Position numbers and translations under genes: made by a program. This document shows positions 58,362-64,000 of a DNA stretch of 64,000 nucleotides, one piece after another. The first letter of the stretch is position 1; every line of letters starts with the position of its first letter. The DNA comes from Tetracladium setigerum (lineage: Eukaryota; Ascomycota; Leotiomycetes; Helotiales). The notes under the pieces were generated by a model. It did no database searches. It saw only the letters and a program-made list of their open reading frames with translations, and was not told where the DNA came from. Location: contig PZJY01000006.1 of the NCBI GenBank assembly GCA_031472005.1, positions 1,798,001-1,862,000 of the forward strand. Reading direction: 5' to 3'.

Positions 58362-61300
58362 ATGTCGGGACATCCCCAACACACCCAGCAGGGTCATTAC
58401 GATGATGGCTACGACCAAGGTCCTCATCACCCACAACAAGGAAACCACAATGCCGACGCATACTACCAAGACGACCAAAATCAGGGGTATTACGACCACA
58501 ATGGAGGTTATGCCGACCACAACGGCCAGCAGCACGGTGGTCACCACCAGCAAGGTGGCGACGGCTATTATGATGAATCGTAAGTCTCGCTCCTCTGCCT
58601 TCGCATGCCTGTAGAGCCAGAGCTAACGGTTGAGAGCAGTGGTTACTACAATGCCGATGCCAGCAACCCCTACCAGCAAGATGGAGGCTATTATGAGGGC
58701 GGAGATCGCAATGGCCAGTACCAGGACGAATACTATAATGACCAATATTACGACCAAGGTGGTCATGCTGCCGGTCAGCAAGCCCCACGCCGCCGAGGAG
58801 ATTCCGAGGAAGACTCGGAAACCTTCAGCGACTTCACCATGAGATCAGACATGGCTCGAGCAACTGACATGGACTATTATGGCCGTGGTGATGAGCAGTA
58901 CAACGATAGCCATGCTGACCGCGGATTTCGACCTCCTTCGTCTCAGATCTCCTATGGTGGCAACCGCTCCTCTGGGGCTTCAACTCCAAATTATGGAATG
59001 GATTACAACAATGTTCTCCCTGCAGGCCAACGATCCCGAGAGCCGTACCCAGCATGGACATCTGATGCCCAGATCCCCTTGTCGAAGGAGGAGGTGGAAG
59101 ACATCTTCCTTGACTTGACCGCGAAGTTTGGATTCCAACGAGACAGCATGCGAAACATGTACGATCATCTGATGACCCTCCTCGACTCCAGAGCATCTCG
59201 TATGACACCTAATCAGGCCCTCCTCTCTCTCCATGCCGATTACATTGGGGGAGACAACGCCAACTACAGGAAATGGTACTTTGCTGCCCATTTAGATTTA
59301 GATGATGCTGTGGGATTTGCCAACATGAAATTGGGCAAGGCCAGCCGACGCACTCGAAAGGCCCGGAGAGCTGCGAAGAAGGCTGCTGCCGCAGATCCAC
59401 AGAACGAGGCGCAGACTCTGGAACAGCTCGAGGGCGACAACAGTTTGGAAGCGGCCGCATATCGATGGAAGACCCGGATGAACCGGATGTCACAACATGA
59501 CCGCGTCCGCCAGATTGCCCTCTATCTTCTTTGCTGGGGTGAGGCCAACCAGGTCAGGTTCATGCCTGAGTGTCTCTGCTTTATTTTCAAATGTGCAGAC
59601 GATTACCTGAACTCCCCTGCGTGCCAAAACCTGGTGGAGCCGGTCGAAGAATTCACTTTCCTCAACAATGTCATCACCCCCCTCTACCAGTACTGCAGAG
59701 ATCAGGGATATGAGATTTCTGAAGGCAAATATGTCAGGCGTGAACGTGATCACAACAAGGTCATCGGATATGATGATTGCAATCAGCTCTTCTGGTACCC
59801 TGAAGGAATTGAGCTGATTGTGATGCAAGACAAGTCTCGAATTGTCGACCTTCCACCCGCGGACCGTTACCTGCAACTCAAGGAAGTCAACTGGAACAAG
59901 GTATTCTTCAAGACCTACAAGGAGACCCGATCATGGTTTCACAATCTCGTCAACTTCAACCGAATCTGGATCATCCACATTTGTTCTTTCTGGTTCTTCA
60001 CTGCCAAGAACGCGCCGACTCTTATGATGAAGGGGTACGAGCAGGAAAGGAACAATCTACCGCCTAACTCGGTGCAGCTAACCTGTGTTGCTCTGGCCGG
60101 AGGAATTGCCTGCTTAATCAACATCCTTGCTACCATTGCGGAGTGGACCTACGTCCCCAGAAGATGGGCTGGCGCGCAACATCTCACGACACGTCTTTTC
60201 TTCCTCATCGGAATGTTTATTCTCAACGTTGCACCCACTGCATACATCCTCATGTGGGCTGATAAAGAGTCACAGCTTGCATTCATAATTGGAGTCGTTC
60301 ACTTGGTTGTCAGTATCCTCACCTTCTTCTTCTTTGCAACCATGCCGCTTGGTGGTCTGTTTGGGAGCTACCTGTCCAAAAACACACGTCAATACGTCGC
60401 GAGTCAAACCTTTACTGCGAGCTACCCCCGACTCGTGGGTAATGACATGTGGATGTCCTTTGGCCTCTGGATCAGTGTTTTTGCCGTCAAGTTCGCTGAG
60501 TCTTACATCTTCCTTGCCCTGTCCTTCCGCGATCCAATTCGATTCTTGGCTTCGATGCAGATCGACAATTGTGTGGGCGACAAGATTATGCCTGTAATTG
60601 TCTGTAAACAACAACCCAAGATTCTTCTTGGCCTAATGTTTTTCACTGACATCCTGCTGTACTTTTTGGATACTTTCCTATGGTACATCATCTTTAACAC
60701 GGTCTTCTCGGTGGCTAGGTCGTTCTACCTGGGCGTGTCTATCTGGACGCCTTGGAGAAACATCTTCTCACGTTTGCCCAAACGTATATACTCAAAAGTC
60801 CTTGCTACGACCGACATGGAAATTAAGTATAAGCCCAAGGTTCTAATCTCTCAGATTTGGAACGCCATTGTCATTTCCATGTACCGGGAGCATTTACTCG
60901 CGATTGATCATGTGCAGAAGCTACTTTATCACCAAGTGCCTTCCGAGCAAGAAGGGAAGAGGACTCTCCGAGCTCCTACTTTCTTCGTTTCGCAAGAAGA
61001 TCACTCCTTCAAGACCGAATTTTTCCCCAGCCAAAGTGAGGCCGAGCGACGCATTTCTTTCTTCGCACAATCTCTCTCCACGCCGATTCCCGAACCTCTT
61101 CCTGTTGACAACATGCCGACATTCACTGTTATCATCCCTCACTACAGCGAAAAGATTCTTCTCTCCCTCCGCGAAATTATTCGTGAAGATGAGCCCTACT
61201 CTCGGGTCACGCTACTGGAATACCTGAAGCAGCTGCACCCCACGAGTGGGACTGCTTTGTGAAAGACACCAAGATTCTCGCTGATGAGACCTCTCAGTTC

Positions 61301-64000
61301 AACGGTGACTACGAGAAGAATGAGAAGGACACCGCCAAGAGCAAGATTGATGACCTCCCCTTCTACTGCATTGGATTCAAGTCAGCTGCTCCAGAATACA
61401 CCCTCCGAACCAGAATCTGGGCATCCCTGAGATCCCAAACTCTTTATCGTACAATTTCTGGCTTCATGAACTACAGCCGAGCAATCAAGCTCCTGTACCG
61501 CGTGGAGAATCCCGAGGTTGTCCAGATGTTTGGTGGCAACTCTGACAAACTTGAGCGTGAGCTGGAACGCATGGCCCGACGTAAGTTCAAGTTGATTGTC
61601 TCCATGCAAAGATACGCCAAATTCAAGAAGGAGGAAATGGAAAATACAGAATTCTTGCTCCGCGCATACCCCGACCTACAGATCGCATACCTGGATGAGG
61701 AGCCTCCTCTTGTTGAGGGTGAGGAGCCCCGCCTGTACTCCGCTTTGATCGATGGCCATTCTGAGATCATGGAGAATGGCATGCGTCGACCAAAGTTCCG
61801 TGTACAGCTTTCTGGCAACCCAATTCTTGGAGACGGCAAATCCGACAATCAAAATCATTGCATCATCTTTTACCGAGGAGAATACATTCAGCTCATCGAT
61901 GCCAATCAGGATAACTACTTGGAGGAATGCTTGAAGATTCGAAGCGTTCTAGCTGAGTTTGAGGAGATGACTACCGACAACGTCTCACCGTACACTCCAG
62001 GGGTTGAGACCGTCAAGACAAACCCTGTTGCGATTCTTGGAGCTCGTGAATACATCTTCTCGGAAAACATTGGTATTCTCGGAGATGTCGCCGCTGGAAA
62101 AGAACAGACATTCGGTACCCTCTTTGCTCGTACTCTGGCGTCAATTGGAGGCAAGCTTCACTATGGTCATCCCGATTTCCTCAACGGTATTTTCATGACC
62201 ACTCGAGGAGGTGTTTCCAAGGCTCAAAAGGGTCTTCATCTTAACGAAGATATTTATGCTGGTATGACTGCGCTCCTTCGAGGTGGTCGCATCAAGCACT
62301 GCGAATACTACCAATGCGGAAAGGGTCGTGATCTTGGATTTGGATCGATTCTGAATTTCACAACTAAGATCGGAACTGGTATGGGTGAACAGATGCTCTC
62401 TCGCGAGTATTACTACCTGGGTACTCAGCTCCCTCTGGATCGCTTCCTGTCATTCTACTACGCTCACCCTGGCTTCCATTTGAACAACATTTTCATCATG
62501 TTGTCAGTCCAGATGTTTATGGTTGTCTTGGTCAATCTTGGTGCCCTGCGTAACCAGACATATCTTTGCAAGTACAACCCCGATGTACCCATCACTGATG
62601 CCCTCTTCCCAACTGGTTGTGCCAACCTACAACCCATTCTGAACTGGGTATACCGTTGTATCATGTCTATTTTCATCGTCTTCTTCATCTCCTTCGTACC
62701 CTTGGTGGTCCAGGAGTTGACAGAGCGTGGTGTGTGGCGAGCTGCAACCCGTCTTGGCAAACAGTTCACCTCCCTGTCGCCGTTCTTCGAAGTTTTCGTC
62801 TGCCAGATCTATGCAAATGCCGTCCAACAAGATCTTTCGTTCGGTGGCGCCAGGTATATTGGTACTGGTCGTGGCTTCGCAACAGCTCGTATTCCCTTCG
62901 GTGTTCTCTACTCGCGATTTGCTGGCCCTGCGATATACCTTGGTGCACGTTCCCTCATGATGCTCCTGTTCGCTACGCTCACCATGTGGCAACCCGCACT
63001 CATCTACTTCTGGGTTACCCTCTTGGCATTGGTCTTGTCCCCGTTCATCTACAATCCCCACCAGTTCGCTTGGAACGACTTCTTTATCGATTATCGCGAT
63101 TTCCTTCGGTGGTTGTCACGAGGTAACTCCCGCTCGCATTCGTCCTCGTGGATTGCCTTCTGTCGTCTGTCTCGTACCAGAATCACTGGTTACAAGCGAA
63201 AGGCCTTAGGAGATCCATCTGAGAAGCTTTCCGGTGACGTTCCTCGTGCAGCATTCCTGAATCTCCTGTTTGCCGAGATTCTTGGCCCTCTATTCATGGT
63301 GGCTGTCACCGTTGTTCCATACGTGTTCATTAACTCGCAAGTCGGCGTCGTTGAAAGAATACAAGAGGACGACAGAAAAATTGAGGCGACTTCGTCCTTG
63401 CTTCGTGTCGGAATTGTGGCTGTATTGCCGATCGCCGTTAACGCTGGTGTCCTTGCGGCAATGTTCGGTATGGCGTGCTGCATGGGCCCAGTCCTCAGCA
63501 TGTGCTGCAAGAAGTTTGGCTCGGTTCTGGCTGCTATTGCTCACGCCATCTCTGTCATCATCCTTATTATCGTTTGGGAGGTCATGTTCTTCCTCGAAGG
63601 CTTCCAGTTTGCCAAAGCTCTGCTTGGCATGATCGCAGCAACCGCCATTCAGCGTTTCATCTACAAGCTCATCATCTCTCTGGCTCTGACAAGAGAATTC
63701 AAGAGCGACACATCCAATATCGCTTTCTGGACTGGTAAATGGTACTCAATGGGATGGCATTCCGTGTCTCAGCCTGCTCGTGAGTTCCTCTGCAAGATCA
63801 CTGAGCTTGGAATGTTTGCGGGTGACTTCGTCCTTGGCCATGTCATTCTCTTTGTCATGCTTCCAGTCATTGCTATTCCTCAGATCGACAAGGCGCACTC
63901 TGTTATGCTCTTCTGGCTCCGACCCAGGTATGTACATCCACTCGTTATCTTTCTTGACTGTTTTGGACAGCTTGCTAATCGAACATATAGTCGTCAAATT
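58362..64000 (+). CDS. FKS1: Beta-1,3-glucan synthase catalytic subunit FKS1 (partial at window end, one frameshift)
   Basis: Exons 58,362-58,579, 58,640-63,927 and 63,991 onward. The N-terminus is Gly/Tyr/Gln/His-rich (MSGHPQHTQQGHYDD). The FKS1 domain 1 region follows (AAYRWKTRMNRMSQHDRVRQ, LCWGEANQVRFMPECLCF). Next come the first membrane block, the large cytosolic GT48 domain (YPDLQIAYLDEEPP, GDGKSDNQNHCIIFYRGEYI, NEDIYAGMTALLRGGRIKHC) and the second membrane block. It polymerises UDP-glucose to beta-1,3-glucan at the plasma membrane and is the echinocandin target. Hot spot 1 reads FLALSFRDP and hot spot 2 WVYRCIMSI. At CCCC 61,238-61,241 the frame breaks; a fifth C restores QLHPHEWDCFVKDTK, and the rest is open to the window end. 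The ATG at 58,362 is the first in frame; a GTG lies upstream. Confidence 0.96.

Overview
The window is nuclear DNA of a filamentous ascomycete, most likely a leotiomycete close to the Helotiales. That placement is inferred from gene content, short introns (45-80 nt, mostly GT-AG with CTAAC/CTGAC-like branch sites) and RIP-type repeats; no ribosomal marker is present.

Region 1 (1 to about 14,615) is an AT-rich block that has lost almost all CpA/TpG dinucleotides while keeping CpG, the signature of repeat-induced point mutation (RIP). It is a nest of dead LTR retrotransposons. Fragments of a Gypsy element lie on the minus strand. A complete Ty1/copia element (6,219-12,416, 181-bp LTRs, 5-bp target duplication) sits inside the Gypsy reverse transcriptase. 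A second LTR family of about 580 bp occurs four times, twice as solo LTRs with their own target duplications.

Region 2 (14,615 to about 25,200) is a transition zone of damaged or accessory genes: a glutathione S-transferase whose 5' end is lost at the repeat boundary, remnants of a polyketide synthase ketoreductase and of HET-domain genes, a decayed unknown gene, an unknown 470-plus-residue protein, a Zn2Cys6 regulator and a short-chain dehydrogenase (each with one frameshift), a solo copia LTR and a SnoaL-like protein.

Region 3 (26,500-64,000) is ordinary housekeeping DNA, gene-dense on both strands: RSC1/2-like bromodomain-BAH protein, OTU1 deubiquitinase, GAA1 GPI transamidase subunit, RBD2 rhomboid protease, mitochondrial aconitase, BUD20, DAM1, a CSR1-like Sec14 protein, a HIT hydrolase, MOG1, a GCNA-like SprT/HMG-box protease, a GH72 beta-1,3-glucanosyltransferase and, running off the right end, the beta-1,3-glucan synthase FKS1. 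The last two are divergent across a 3.3-kb intergenic region: one makes beta-1,3-glucan at the plasma membrane and the other elongates and remodels it in the wall.

Four genes (Zn2Cys6 regulator, dehydrogenase, RBD2, FKS1) carry a frameshift that one extra C in a C-run of the coding strand would repair. FKS1 is a core conserved gene, so sequence error is more likely than four independent losses. I found no new defence or biosynthetic system; the most unusual structures are the nested RIP-mutated elements and the gene remnants beside them.
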